DNA of 36,508 nt from CAXPZW01 sp964221845 (GTDB lineage Bacteria > Bacteroidota > Bacteroidia > Flavobacteriales_D > Sanyastnellaceae), in contig CAXPZW010000031.1 of NCBI GenBank assembly GCA_964221845.1, positions 1-36,508 on the forward strand, given 5' to 3'. Under the pieces are notes generated by a model. The model was not told the origin of the DNA. It saw only the letters and a list, made by a program, of their open reading frames with translations, and searched no databases. Positions 1-7,923 of the stretch are shown here, one piece after another; position 1 is the first letter of the stretch, and each line of letters starts with the position of its first letter. The position numbers and the translations under genes were made by a program.

Positions 1-2
1 TA

Positions 3-89
3 CCCTTTGCCATAAGCGGACAGATCTTCCTGTGGCACGCCAGCAGCACGGACGGCCGACTTCACCGCAGCAAGTTCCGAGTGAACTAA
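3..89 (+). CDS. C-terminal end of an unidentified gene (partial)
   Basis: An open frame enters from the left edge and ends with TAA at 87-89, giving 28 residues ending in HRSKFRVN. Codon choice looks like that of the neighbouring genes, and a hairpin with a T-rich tail follows at 106-140 on the same strand, which is why I read this as a real gene end. The product cannot be identified from so little. The opposite strand is also open here, so the strand call rests mainly on the hairpin. Confidence 0.45.
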   Translation, partial: PFAISGQIFLWHASSTDGRLHRSKFRVN

Positions 90-105
90 GGCATTCCAAA
101 CACAT

Positions 106-142
106 AAACAGCCCATGAGCCCACTGCACATGGGCTGTTTCT
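106..142 (+). terminator. Rho-independent terminator
   Basis: The arms AAACAGCCCATG and CATGGGCTGTTT form a stem of about 11 bp around a short loop, followed by TTTCTTTGTG. It would end the partial gene that stops at 89. Confidence 0.7.
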
Positions 143-223
143 TTGTGTGTATCGCCTCCATCCAGCCCCTTGCTGACCTCAAGGAGCACCGCCAGAAATC
201 TTGACTACCTTTTCCAAAAAAAG

Positions 224-505
224 ATGAAGGATTTCCTCGTGGTCGGAACGCTCAAAGCAGGTCAGTTCCAAACGTTTATGAGCTTTATGCAGTCCGATGC
301 AGGCATCGCCGAAAGGAAAAAAGTGGCAGATCTCAGTAAGACTGTGGGAACGGTTTCACCCGATCAAAGCAAAGTCATGTTTAAAATCGCTGTTCACAAT
401 GAGCAGGCATTGCATGCGTTCTTGGACGGTTCTAACCCGGTTTCCAAGCCTGTTTTTGATCAGGTGATGGACAGCTACGAAGTCTACGCGCTGAACCGCG
501 TGTAA
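224..505 (+). CDS. Small uncharacterised cytosolic protein (93 aa)
   Basis: The frame is open from 143, but the first 27 residues are low-complexity and fall in the terminator tail of the previous gene. I therefore start at the ATG at 224 (MKDFLVVGTLKAG...). There is no signal peptide or membrane segment. The 93 residues alternate helices and strands (FLVVGTL, FMSFMQSDAG, KVMFKIAVHNEQALHAFLD, YEVYAL), which resembles the small alpha/beta DUF3764 or dimeric ferredoxin-like barrel proteins. That resemblance is by pattern only and no function is assigned. It stands alone between a terminator and a hairpin. Confidence 0.7.
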   Translation: MKDFLVVGTLKAGQFQTFMSFMQSDAGIAERKKVADLSKTVGTVSPDQSKVMFKIAVHNEQALHAFLDGSNPVSKPVFDQVMDSYEVYALNRV

Positions 506-516
506 CCCATTTCACT

Positions 517-538
517 GGCTCCCTGAATGAAGGGAGCC
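517..538 (+). terminator. Hairpin between two genes, weak terminator
   Basis: GGCTCCCT and AGGGAGCC form a perfect 8-bp stem around a 6-nt loop, 12 nt after the stop at 505. No T-run follows, so it may be a 3'-end stabiliser or an attenuator rather than a full terminator. Confidence 0.5.
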
Positions 539-567
539 GGATATGTTCCAATCTAAAAAGCGCACTG

Positions 568-1656
568 ATGAGAAAAGAAGCCATGGCGTTGTGCCTGTTC
601 ATGTCCGGAACCTTGTGGTGTGCTTCAAACGCCGCAGGACAGATCAACAGTTACCCCCTCAACCAAACCGTAACATCGGATTCTGGACCGTTCACCCTCG
701 ATGTCGACGGAGACTTCAACAATGATTATACGTTCGAGATCTATCCGTTGTCTGGCAGTGCCACCGCGGCACGGGTGGTTTGTCTCGGGGACGCGCTTGT
801 ACTGGACTCCTCTACATTTGGCTATCCCGATGCGCTCAATTGCGGCGACGCCTTGACGGGCCCCTACAGTTCGGGAAACACCGTTTTGGGCACCGACGTG
901 GGCGATGGAGGGTTGTTCACCGGTGAAGGGCTGATGTTCTTGGGATTGAACTTGAATACGGGTAGCGAAAGCCACCAGGGTTTGATTTCACTGGAAGTGT
1001 CGGCAAGCAACGACACCATTACCTTATACGAAGTGGGCTACTCCACCGAGGCAAGCAACGAAATCGCCGCAGGACAAATGAGCGACGAAACCGATCAGCC
1101 CCTGTGCGACTTCATTTACACCGTGGGTACCCAATTCGACTTCGAAGTGGCTGCACCTACCACAGGCAACGGTTTGCCTGCGATGGCTCCACTGTTCATA
1201 AGCACGTTCGCTGGCGATCTTTTGCTCAGTGAAGACAGTTGTTTCGGCGCACCGTGCTCCCACCTGGTGTCAAACCCCTTGGGTATGGATACGGTAACCA
1301 CGTGCATCGACTATCTGATCTATGGTGCCGCCCTTTGCGTTATGGACACCTCTGCGTGTTGCGTCACCCAGGTTTGGAACGAGGCCACGCAGGCTTGGCA
1401 GATAACAGAAACGTCAGTGGGCGTTGAATCCACGGTGATTCCTGAGGTGATGCTCTATCCCGTTCCAACACGTGGCCCGCTGTATGTCCAAGGAGACTTT
1501 TCAACCCTGCGCATCTTTGACTTGTCCGGTCGGCAGGTATTGCAATCCACCCAGACTTCTTTCATCGACGTTTCGAGTTTAGCAACAGGTGGTTACCTGG
1601 TCGAAATCGTATCATCCAAAGGAAGAGAAACCAAGAAGATTCAGGTGGTCCGATGA
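568..1656 (+). CDS. T9SS-secreted protein of unknown function
   Basis: This 362-residue protein begins with a signal peptide (residues 1-24: hydrophobic ALCLFMSGTLWCASNAAGQ). A second in-frame ATG at 583 would give a tighter signal peptide. It ends in a T9SS type A sorting domain from about residue 292: VMLYPVPTRGPLYV, then LRIFDLSGRQV, then SSLATGGYLVEI and a basic KKIQVVR tail. The region between is beta-rich and acidic, with scattered Cys (ADEPLCDF-like stretch, CFGAPCSH, CVMDTSACC) that suggests disulfides outside the cell. No catalytic motif was recognised. The product should cross the outer membrane and be anchored to or released from the surface. The next gene is convergent. Confidence 0.85.
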   Translation: MRKEAMALCLFMSGTLWCASNAAGQINSYPLNQTVTSDSGPFTLDVDGDFNNDYTFEIYPLSGSATAARVVCLGDALVLDSSTFGYPDALNCGDALTGPYSSGNTVLGTDVGDGGLFTGEGLMFLGLNLNTGSESHQGLISLEVSASNDTITLYEVGYSTEASNEIAAGQMSDETDQPLCDFIYTVGTQFDFEVAAPTTGNGLPAMAPLFISTFAGDLLLSEDSCFGAPCSHLVSNPLGMDTVTTCIDYLIYGAALCVMDTSACCVTQVWNEATQAWQITETSVGVESTVIPEVMLYPVPTRGPLYVQGDFSTLRIFDLSGRQVLQSTQTSFIDVSSLATGGYLVEIVSSKGRETKKIQVVR

Positions 1657-1763
1657 TGGATGTGCGCCATCCGTGGACTGCGCCGATCCAATGAATTCAA
1701 GTAAATATGTGTAACACAACACTCAGATAGAAAGAGGTAGGCACTGGTAATACGAATTACTCC

Positions 1764-3806
1764 TTATCGGTTCAAATGCACTTTGACTGCCTTATTCTCT
1801 TTCCCAGAAACAACCACAAAGTAGACTCCTGTGGACCACGTTTGTGTTGATATGCGCAAGAATTGATCGGTTATTTCGATTGGCTCTCTCACAACTTGTC
1901 CGTTCAGGCCAAACACAGACACCATTGAGCCCATTGTAAATCCTTCGACATGAATATGCGTGCCGTTCGATGTCAACCAGATCGTTCCCTCATCCACACC
2001 CTCATTGATCCAACAGTAACTTTCACGGATGACCTCTCCATCGGTCGCTTTCCATTGTGCTCGAAGTACGTCATGGAAAACTTGGCGCTCGTAAGTAGCA
2101 TTCAATGTGGTCTGGGATTGCTGAGTTTCAGATAATGTAAAACTATCCAAGAGTATGTGATTTGACTGATTCAAATCGAGCATAGATATCTCTACCAATT
2201 CACCTTCTACCGAGCCCAGTAATTCGAGTGACACATCAACTTGGTTGTACGTTGAAGAGCAATTCATATTGAGTTGCTTGCTGCTGAGAAACACCGACGA
2301 GCACGAAGCCTCGCCGGTGGCCATATTATCGCAAGGGTCAGAAACTCCAGATGCAAGATTGGTCAAGCCCACGGTATAAACGTCTACATCCAGTGGTGGC
2401 TCAAATGTCAACGTGATTACCGCAGAAGCGACTCCTCCTAGTTCACACTCAGAGCCGCTCACCTCAGTAGGAAAAAATGAATCTCCATCTTGATTGGTGA
2501 CAACAAAATCCAGCGGCTGGAGAGATCCGCACCTCACAGGCTCACTCATTTCAATGATGAATTCTGGCCCTTCGCATGAAGATGCGATACTAGAAATGAT
2601 CGGTGGCACATCATCGAATATATCAGCGGTAGAAGAACTAAAATCTAGCGTGTAACCAGCGAGAGAGTTGCTCCAATTCATGACTACCAAGGCGTAGGTT
2701 TGCCCAACCGATACGGGCAAGTCGCCATTGAATGGAGGGCCATTGAGGTCTCCCGGGCCATTTGAATTTCCAAAACCACCTTGCAAGGATGATATCCCTG
2801 TGGAACCCTGAATGCCACCGAACAGCCCATATGAATTACAACTCGCCTCATACAAGGGGTATGTCCCCCCAGACTGACATCCTCCGTTAGTAATATCAAA
2901 CAAACTCCAATCGTAGTCGTCGTACGGATCATTAGGAATAAGCTCAAAACGCAACACGCCAGCGGTCTGAACAGTGAAAGTGAACCAAGCCGAGTTGACT
3001 TCATCGAAGTTGCATCCCGAAGCCGACAATTCAAACGGAAAAAACCCACTGCCAATGGGCGCTCCGTCGAAAGAATAAACACCTTGACAGACAGCAGATC
3101 CTCCGATACAGTCAGCCGTGGAAATGTTTGAGCATGCAGCTTCTCCAAGGGCAATTTCCTGCATGCCTGAAAATCCCCACGTGAGGCTGAATTGCTGTTC
3201 TGTCTCACCAGTACTTTGATTGATCATGGTGAAATACGTGCCCTGCCAACCATCTCCCGTTGCATCAAGCATGCTCAACTCGTAACACCCTGGAAGCAAA
3301 CAAAGAATTTCACTGAAGGGAGCACCTCCTGTTGCCACGACACTCCCGGCATTATCTATTAATGACCAAGTGACATCGTCTTGAAAATCTCCGCCAAAAA
3401 CCGATATTTCGTAGTCGCTGCAGACTTCGTTCCCATTGCAGTTAAATACGCCTAATTGCAACAACTGACTTCCGTTGGAACCTGTGGCTAACGTTGCAGA
3501 GCCCTGAATGACACCACTCGCGTCTGAGATTGTCATAGTTGCACCATTCCATCCATCACCGAATGAATCATACATCTGCAAAGTATAACAGCCAGGATCA
3601 AGGCATATGGTTCCGGTATATGGAGCGAAGCCATTCAAAACAATACCGTCGTTCTCGTCCAACAGGGTCCAGCTGACCTCACTCGGCCATGTACCAGCGG
3701 ATACAGAAATCGAAAAGTCTTCGCATTGACCGCAACAATCAAATGAGAGTAGGAACGTCGAAAAAAGAATTGCCAGCCTGTACAAGTATGTCATAGATTG
3801 ATTCAT
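1764..3806 (-). CDS. T9SS-secreted multidomain surface protein with two GDGWNG modules
   Basis: This protein has 680 residues. Residues 1-27 are a signal peptide ending in CCGQ. Two homologous beta-sandwich modules follow, at about 28-118 and 132-222. Each opens with C-x-D/Y-x-x-S-V and carries CLxPGCYxLxMxDxxGDGW, the GDGWNG motif seen in many Bacteroidota surface proteins. Next comes a disulfide-containing region (about 225-390), then an Ig-like module with the phrase EMSEPVRC (about 395-500). The C-terminus is a T9SS type A sorting domain (VSVFGLNGQVV ... STGVYFVVVSG). No enzymatic motif is visible, so adhesion or glycan binding is the likeliest role by inference. The gene follows a decayed dockerin-like fragment. 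Confidence 0.87.
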   Translation of the reverse strand: MNQSMTYLYRLAILFSTFLLSFDCCGQCEDFSISVSAGTWPSEVSWTLLDENDGIVLNGFAPYTGTICLDPGCYTLQMYDSFGDGWNGATMTISDASGVIQGSATLATGSNGSQLLQLGVFNCNGNEVCSDYEISVFGGDFQDDVTWSLIDNAGSVVATGGAPFSEILCLLPGCYELSMLDATGDGWQGTYFTMINQSTGETEQQFSLTWGFSGMQEIALGEAACSNISTADCIGGSAVCQGVYSFDGAPIGSGFFPFELSASGCNFDEVNSAWFTFTVQTAGVLRFELIPNDPYDDYDWSLFDITNGGCQSGGTYPLYEASCNSYGLFGGIQGSTGISSLQGGFGNSNGPGDLNGPPFNGDLPVSVGQTYALVVMNWSNSLAGYTLDFSSSTADIFDDVPPIISSIASSCEGPEFIIEMSEPVRCGSLQPLDFVVTNQDGDSFFPTEVSGSECELGGVASAVITLTFEPPLDVDVYTVGLTNLASGVSDPCDNMATGEASCSSVFLSSKQLNMNCSSTYNQVDVSLELLGSVEGELVEISMLDLNQSNHILLDSFTLSETQQSQTTLNATYERQVFHDVLRAQWKATDGEVIRESYCWINEGVDEGTIWLTSNGTHIHVEGFTMGSMVSVFGLNGQVVREPIEITDQFLRISTQTWSTGVYFVVVSGKENKAVKVHLNR

Positions 3807-3830
3807 CCTAAGTATGATCTAATCAGATCG

Positions 3831-4007
3831 TCATGAATGGCAAAGCCTTGTAAAGATACCAATGCTTTCGAAGATATCGCTGGTGCCGACGGAACGATCC
3901 CCATTGACATCTTGCGCACATAATCCGGAAGGGTTGCCATAAACAAACGAGTATGCATCACTGATGTCTTTTTCCGTGCAAATCAAGAAGCAACTCCAAA
4001 GCCCGAC
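3831..4007 (-). pseudogene. Remnant of a secreted protein with a dockerin-like repeat
   Basis: A minus-strand frame of 58 codons with no ATG ends in TGA at 3831-3833. It contains CAQDVNGDRSVGTSDIFESI, which matches the calcium-loop pattern D-x-N-G-D-x-x-V-x-x-x-D of dockerin-like repeats found in Bacteroidota secreted proteins. A related intact motif sits in the glycoside hydrolase at 11107 (DANGDNIIDVQDLL). The absence of a start and of upstream coding sequence points to a 3' fragment left by a deletion. Chance similarity is possible because the motif is short. Confidence 0.45.
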
Positions 4008-4050
4008 TCAACAACTCCAAAGCGTTCCATTTCAATCCTTGCTTTTCCAC

Positions 4051-4083
4051 AAAAAAGGGCCTTGATGATCAAGGCCCTTTTTT
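4051..4083 (-). terminator. Strong terminator, symmetrical
   Basis: AAAAAAGGGCCTTGAT and ATCAAGGCCCTTTTTT form a near-perfect palindrome with a GC core flanked by A and T runs. It lies 31 nt after the stop of the 739-aa membrane protein gene and can act on both strands. Confidence 0.9.
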
Positions 4084-4114
4084 AATGCTCAATGGTTAAC
4101 GTAAACCCTGCCTT

Positions 4115-6334
4115 CTAGGGTAGAATCATCGCCAGCACATCGGTGTTGGTTAGATAATAAACGGCCGCACTAACAGCTGCCAACACAAACCAACCTAAGT
4201 ATGGCTGCACTGCATTGCGTTCACGCATTTCACGGAACAGCTTTTCCCAGTAGTGCTCTCCTTCCTGGTGGAAAGCCACAAGACGATAATTGTAGCCCGT
4301 GCTGTAGTGCCAAAGTGGGGCAAACACCACCGAAGACAACAAAACAAGACCCAGCACCGCCAAAAGTTTGGCGAGCAATGCCCACAGATGATCAATGGTC
4401 GATGCTGATAGAAGTGCAGATTCCGCTTCAACCCGCTCTTGCTCTGCCGTCCAAGCGGCATGGTTGCTTTCATTGTCAGCCATCAATCCGGCAATAGCCG
4501 CAGTGATGCGTTGCAAAGAATCAACCCCCGCTTCTTTGGTCTTGAAAAGGAAGGGGCGCTCTATACTGATCCGCTCATTTTGCTCATCTGGCTCGAAGCC
4601 CCCGGCGTACGCTTCTTCACCAGGCAGGTTGAACGCAACAACATCGCGTCCAATCCAGAGTGTTGGCTCATCTTCATCATTGAAGCCTCGAACACGCACC
4701 GTTCCGGAGTGATCGCCCCATACAACTTTGAGGATGCTCCCCGTTTTCTCAATGATATCAACGCCTTCGGGAACACTCCATTCATAGCGCTCAAATCCGT
4801 TTTGTGTCGTGTACGAAACCTCATCACCCGAGCACACTTCAGACGGACCAAACGGACGACCGATCCACTGTTTTCCTTTTTCCTGGTCAAGCACATTCAC
4901 ACTGCAGCTCAGCCCCTCTCCTTCTCCACAAGCGTTCACAGGGATGATATAGACATTGCACGAACCGGCAGTGTTCCACTTCCAGTTTGCAAGAACACTC
5001 TCTGCCTCCTCAGCAACACGGACATAGCGCTCCACAACCGTTTCACTGTCCATGTTGTCAATGACGAGCTTGTAGGAAGCTGCATCGTCTACAACTGGCA
5101 TGCTGAAAAACTGAGACTCATTCACATAGAAATCTCCATCATGCGTATGCAAGCGATCAACTGGAATCGCAGCAATTTCTTGCTGCACAGAAGCGCTGTC
5201 GATGCGCAGGGCCTCCAACACGGTGTTGTTGCTGTCAATCTTTGCTTGCATTGCAGCTTCGAAGTCCAGAAACCCCAACTCTAGACGTTCAATTTGCGCT
5301 GAGTTGTCAAGCATCGCAGGGATGTGAACACCCATATCTTGAACCTTCTCGGTCCACCCTTCTACATCGGTGCCAGTTACACGCCCAGCGCTGTAGTTCA
5401 ACACCACCAGAAGAATCACTGGAACAATAGAAACAACAGCTGCACCAATCAATTGAAACGGCGCGCCGAAGAGGAGTTTGGGCATTCTAAACACCAGCAT
5501 TCTCAGCAGCGGAAGTAGGTCCAACGACCCACCTTCCTCTTTGACAAATGCAGGAACACAACTGACCGCGGCGGCCAAAGCAATACTGAAGCCCAAACCA
5601 ATCGGTACCAAGAGTTCACTCAACGTGAGACCCAAACCGGACACGATGGTGATGTCGTTGTAGTAAGTCAACGCTGCGAGTGCACCAACAATAACCAAGG
5701 CATATACCAGGTATATCGCCAATTTTTTGACTACCGGCCAAATCCACTCATGCTTAAACCCTGTCGCTTCGTCATTGGCGAGCGTTTTCATTACAGAATA
5801 CACCAAGAAAAGGTAAACAATCGGCAACCCGATGGCCGCATACATGACATTTCCAGCCAAAAGTGCAGCCACCAAAACAAGGCTCGAAAGGCCCACAAGC
5901 GCAAAGAGTCTTTTTGCGCTAAACACGATAGAGTCGGTCTTCAAAGCCGCGCGAATGCCTTCGAATGCATTGTGGAAAAACCGCCAGGTGAATACAATCG
6001 GGTAATGCCAGATCATTTGAAGCAACCACACTACCGTAGGCCGCGCCACTTCATTCCAAAGCCAAACCAACCCGCTCCAGAGCAGTGCAACAAGCTTCAT
6101 GAATCCGCTGTAAACGGCCTCCAAACCGAAAACCATCCAAGCGAACAGGTTGTACACAAAAATCAAGGGAAAGAACAACAAGCTAAACCTGGCTGCCCAA
6201 TTGTTATCGCTGGTCCACTTAGACGTCAAATCATCCGTGGAAAGCAAATAACCCGGCGCAGTCGAAGTTTGCGCCGCAAACAATTTGGCGATGACAACAA
6301 GAGCCACACCGCCGATTAGAATCGCGTAAATCAT
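4115..6334 (-). CDS. Multi-pass membrane protein with periplasmic Ig/PKD-like modules
   Basis: I do not recognise this 739-residue protein as a named family. By hydropathy it has an N-terminal segment (about 3-20), several segments between about 50 and 125, a cluster of long hydrophobic segments from about 143 to 320, and two C-terminal segments (about 650-675 and 712-737). The soluble centre (about 325-640) starts and ends with charged, probably coiled-coil helices. Between them lie an FN3-like stretch with CNVYIIPVNACGEG and a PKD/Ig-like module (SEVCSGDEVSYTT ... YEWSVPEG ... VVWGDHSGTVRVRG). PKD-like modules usually occur on T9SS cargo, but here there is no sorting domain and the module sits between inner-membrane blocks, so it probably faces the periplasm. 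The gene is monocistronic: it ends at a strong terminator and is divergent from the small exported protein at 6516. Confidence 0.85.
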   Translation of the reverse strand: MIYAILIGGVALVVIAKLFAAQTSTAPGYLLSTDDLTSKWTSDNNWAARFSLLFFPLIFVYNLFAWMVFGLEAVYSGFMKLVALLWSGLVWLWNEVARPTVVWLLQMIWHYPIVFTWRFFHNAFEGIRAALKTDSIVFSAKRLFALVGLSSLVLVAALLAGNVMYAAIGLPIVYLFLVYSVMKTLANDEATGFKHEWIWPVVKKLAIYLVYALVIVGALAALTYYNDITIVSGLGLTLSELLVPIGLGFSIALAAAVSCVPAFVKEEGGSLDLLPLLRMLVFRMPKLLFGAPFQLIGAAVVSIVPVILLVVLNYSAGRVTGTDVEGWTEKVQDMGVHIPAMLDNSAQIERLELGFLDFEAAMQAKIDSNNTVLEALRIDSASVQQEIAAIPVDRLHTHDGDFYVNESQFFSMPVVDDAASYKLVIDNMDSETVVERYVRVAEEAESVLANWKWNTAGSCNVYIIPVNACGEGEGLSCSVNVLDQEKGKQWIGRPFGPSEVCSGDEVSYTTQNGFERYEWSVPEGVDIIEKTGSILKVVWGDHSGTVRVRGFNDEDEPTLWIGRDVVAFNLPGEEAYAGGFEPDEQNERISIERPFLFKTKEAGVDSLQRITAAIAGLMADNESNHAAWTAEQERVEAESALLSASTIDHLWALLAKLLAVLGLVLLSSVVFAPLWHYSTGYNYRLVAFHQEGEHYWEKLFREMRERNAVQPYLGWFVLAAVSAAVYYLTNTDVLAMILP

Positions 6335-6515
6335 AAATCGTAAGGATTAAGGTTCTCTCAATGTACGCCTACTCTTCTTATAGTGAGCGTTTTACAACCT
6401 ATGTAATGACCCAAACTTATTCACAATAACAGTGGTCCATAAGCATTCAAATTCAACTGCAATCGGGTACCCCCCCTTATCAGTGTCTAAATAATGTGGA
6501 CCTTTTAGCAAAAAC

Positions 6516-6794
6516 ATGGAACGAAAGTCTTTTGCCATTGGCGCCTTGAGCGCAGCTGTAGTCGCCTTATCTGTCAACGCCATTACTCCTGCTTCATCGG
6601 GAAAAATGGATCCCCGTTTTGAAATGCACACGTTGACCGATACCGGGCGGATCTTGGTTTTCGATCATCAAACTGGACAGGTACAGTACACCGAAGTAGA
6701 CGGCCAAATCAACTCCAATAAAATGGAAGTCGAATTGAGCAGTGATGGGTTGGGCACCGGATGGCGGCCTTTGGTGGTCGAAATCAAGGATTGA
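6516..6794 (+). CDS. Small exported protein of unknown function (92 aa)
   Basis: The 92 residues start with a signal or anchor segment: MERK, then hydrophobic FAIGALSAAVVALSVNAI, then TPASSGK. The remaining 65 residues are polar, with a short beta-strand pattern (TGRILVFDHQTGQVQYTEVDG). There are no cysteines, no lipobox and no T9SS domain, so a periplasmic or membrane-tethered location is likely. The ATG at 516 of this kilobase is the first after an AT-rich spacer of 181 nt that it shares with the divergent membrane protein gene. No function is assigned. Confidence 0.7.
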   Translation: MERKSFAIGALSAAVVALSVNAITPASSGKMDPRFEMHTLTDTGRILVFDHQTGQVQYTEVDGQINSNKMEVELSSDGLGTGWRPLVVEIKD

Positions 6795-7148
6795 CCATTT
6801 TAATGTCTACGTGCGGGACTGTACTGCGTTGAGTTGAGGAGAGGGCAAGACAACAAGGCCCGCATGCTATCAAACAAAAAACGACTGCTGGGATGAACAT
6901 TTTAAGTTCAATGAGCGAACCGTAAACGGATTCAAGGGTTGCATCAACATGACGGTTCCAACCCACCTACCAGCCCCGCCAAAACAATGCCATGCCACCT
7001 CCTACCTGATTGACGGTAACATCAGGGCGTGGTCGGGCAAAACCGCTGACGTATTTAGCCCCATGATTGACCCCGCTTCTCCATCGGGGGAACGCATCAT
7101 GTCGAACACGTTTCAAGAACAGCTCTGAAACAAAACGGTGCAATTCCA
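6795..7148. other. Gene-poor stretch with a truncated gapN-like start
   Basis: No intact gene is supported. The only recognisable content is the aldehyde-dehydrogenase-like fragment at 6949-7128 on the plus strand. Open frames on the minus strand here have no protein-like pattern. Confidence 0.6.
6949..7128 (+). pseudogene. N-terminal fragment of NADP-dependent GAPDH (GapN-like aldehyde dehydrogenase)
   Basis: A 59-codon frame runs from ATG at 6949 to TGA at 7126-7128. Its middle reads SYLIDGNIRAWSGKTADVFS, which fits the opening of the catalytic-domain N-terminus of Bacteroidota GapN-type enzymes (Y-L-I/V-D/N-G-x-x-x-x-W-x-G-x-x-x-x-V-x-S-P/T). A full enzyme needs about 500 residues, including an NADP-binding domain and a catalytic Cys, and nothing that continues the protein follows in any frame. 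I read it as the stump of a gene whose remainder was deleted. The family call is from memory of the pattern. Confidence 0.5.
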
Positions 7149-7436
7149 TTACCGGTGTTGAGGCACCATACCATCGGCATACCAGAGCGCACCCTCTTTG
7201 ATGACCACTGGCTTGGTCACGTCAACCACGCAATTGCGAATGATGGAAACAGGGGTTTGTCCTGTTCTTCGAATGAATTGCTCGTGCAATGCAAGGAGTA
7301 GAATCCCTTGGCCTTCTCCCATAAGTGTCTTGTGCACAAGCAGATTGTAACAGTCAACCAACTCCTGGAGAGACTCCCCTTCCAAGGCCATGACTCTTGA
7401 ACGGACCTTTCGGACAAGCTCAAACGTTGGCGGCAT
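7149..7436 (-). CDS. Small uncharacterised protein, possibly a truncated or frameshifted gene
   Basis: This frame encodes 95 residues with a protein-like composition: amphipathic helices (ESLQELVDCYNLLVHKTLM, ILLLALHEQFIRR), then strands ending GALWYADGMVPQHR. There is no signal peptide. In-frame coding potential continues upstream of the ATG without a stop to about 7541 (THVFSTENRKRTKIIKPT...). Beyond that a different frame is open from an ATG at 7740, so a single frameshift near 7500-7545 could join them into a protein of about 190 residues. The neighbourhood is rich in gene remnants, which supports decay. The function is unknown. Confidence 0.5.
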   Translation of the reverse strand: MPPTFELVRKVRSRVMALEGESLQELVDCYNLLVHKTLMGEGQGILLLALHEQFIRRTGQTPVSIIRNCVVDVTKPVVIKEGALWYADGMVPQHR

Positions 7437-7480
7437 GAAAGCGCCGTAAGACGTTGGCTTAATGATTTTAGTTCTCTTCC

Positions 7481-7500
7481 TGTTTTCAGTACTGAAAACA
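7481..7500. repeat. Perfect 20-bp palindrome
   Basis: TGTTTTCAGT is followed immediately by its exact reverse complement ACTGAAAACA. It has no GC-rich stem and no T-tail beyond the arms, so it looks more like a dimeric-regulator site or a recombination scar than a terminator. It lies 45 nt upstream of the 95-aa ORF and inside the possible frameshift zone. Confidence 0.6.
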
Positions 7501-7870
7501 TGCGTGGTCAGAATACCGGGTCGATTTAGGCGAACGCCTCACATCTTGGTACCACCGTGCCTTGCGCAGGTCGGTTGGCGGGCAATGCCCTTCTGGATGC
7601 ATGTTTGTTTCCTGATATAGAGTAGCCATTTTCATTTGTAATCCCAAACCCTTCGTAGAATTTTTGGGTGCTCGTATAAGCGGATTAAGCCTATTATTTG
7701 AGTAAAAATTGGGAAACGTCAAACTCGAAAGCAGATCCATTTAGGACGCGCATGTAAAGGGTATTCAAGCGGCCCGAGTCTTGGCCATGTGCCTTCAGCG
7801 CAGGGACTTTTTTGGTGGAGACTTAGTCGTCTGCTGCCCTTCACCGCGGGCGAATGGCGCCAAGGGCTGA

Positions 7871-7898
7871 TTGGTGCGCTGAGAACGTGTTATCTTCC
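7871..7898 (+). promoter_or_regulatory. Candidate promoter of acs
   Basis: A TTG at 7871-7873 and TATCTTCC at 7891-7898 are separated by 17 nt. This fits the Bacteroidota pattern TTG-N17-23-TAnnTTTG with one mismatch in the -7 box. It places a start site about 20 nt before the ATG at 7924 and supports choosing that ATG over the open frame from 7789. Confidence 0.5.
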
Positions 7899-7923
7899 AA
7901 ATCCAAACCGAAACCCACCACCC

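Larger units (their letters stand above)
3807..4114. other. Gene-free stretch with a coding remnant, a direct repeat and a terminator
   Basis: No intact gene is seen. The stretch holds a dockerin-like fragment (3831-4007, minus), two copies of the 12-mer CAACTCCAAAGC at 3991-4002 and 4012-4023, and the terminator at 4051-4083. An imperfect palindrome, GATCT-AATC-AGATC, lies at 3816-3829, just upstream of the 680-aa gene. Confidence 0.7.
7437..7923. other. AT-rich stretch upstream of acs
   Basis: It contains the 20-bp palindrome at 7481-7500, an open minus-strand frame from 7740 to 7486 that may be the 5' part of a broken gene, and the acs promoter at 7871-7898. The base composition is visibly lower in GC at 7600-7780 than in the flanking genes. 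Nothing else is supported. Confidence 0.55.

Noticed and set aside
1657..1675. GGATG-TGCGC-CATCC hairpin after the 362-aa gene
   Set aside because: The stem is only 5 bp and no T-run follows. Too weak to call a terminator.
6784..6966. Minus-strand 60-codon frame with a hydrophobic, lipoprotein-like start
   Set aside because: It ends inside the real 92-aa gene on the other strand, and the hydrophobic stretch with CGPCCL has no proper n-region or lipobox. Chance is more likely.
6967..7149. Minus-strand 60-codon frame whose ATG overlaps the stop of the 95-aa ORF (TAATG)
   Set aside because: The overlap looks like translational coupling, but the plus strand here carries the GapN-like fragment with a clear family pattern, so this is its shadow.
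7481..7500. Treating the 20-bp palindrome as a transcription terminator
   Set aside because: The arms are AT-rich, there is no loop, and no gene ends just before it on either strand.
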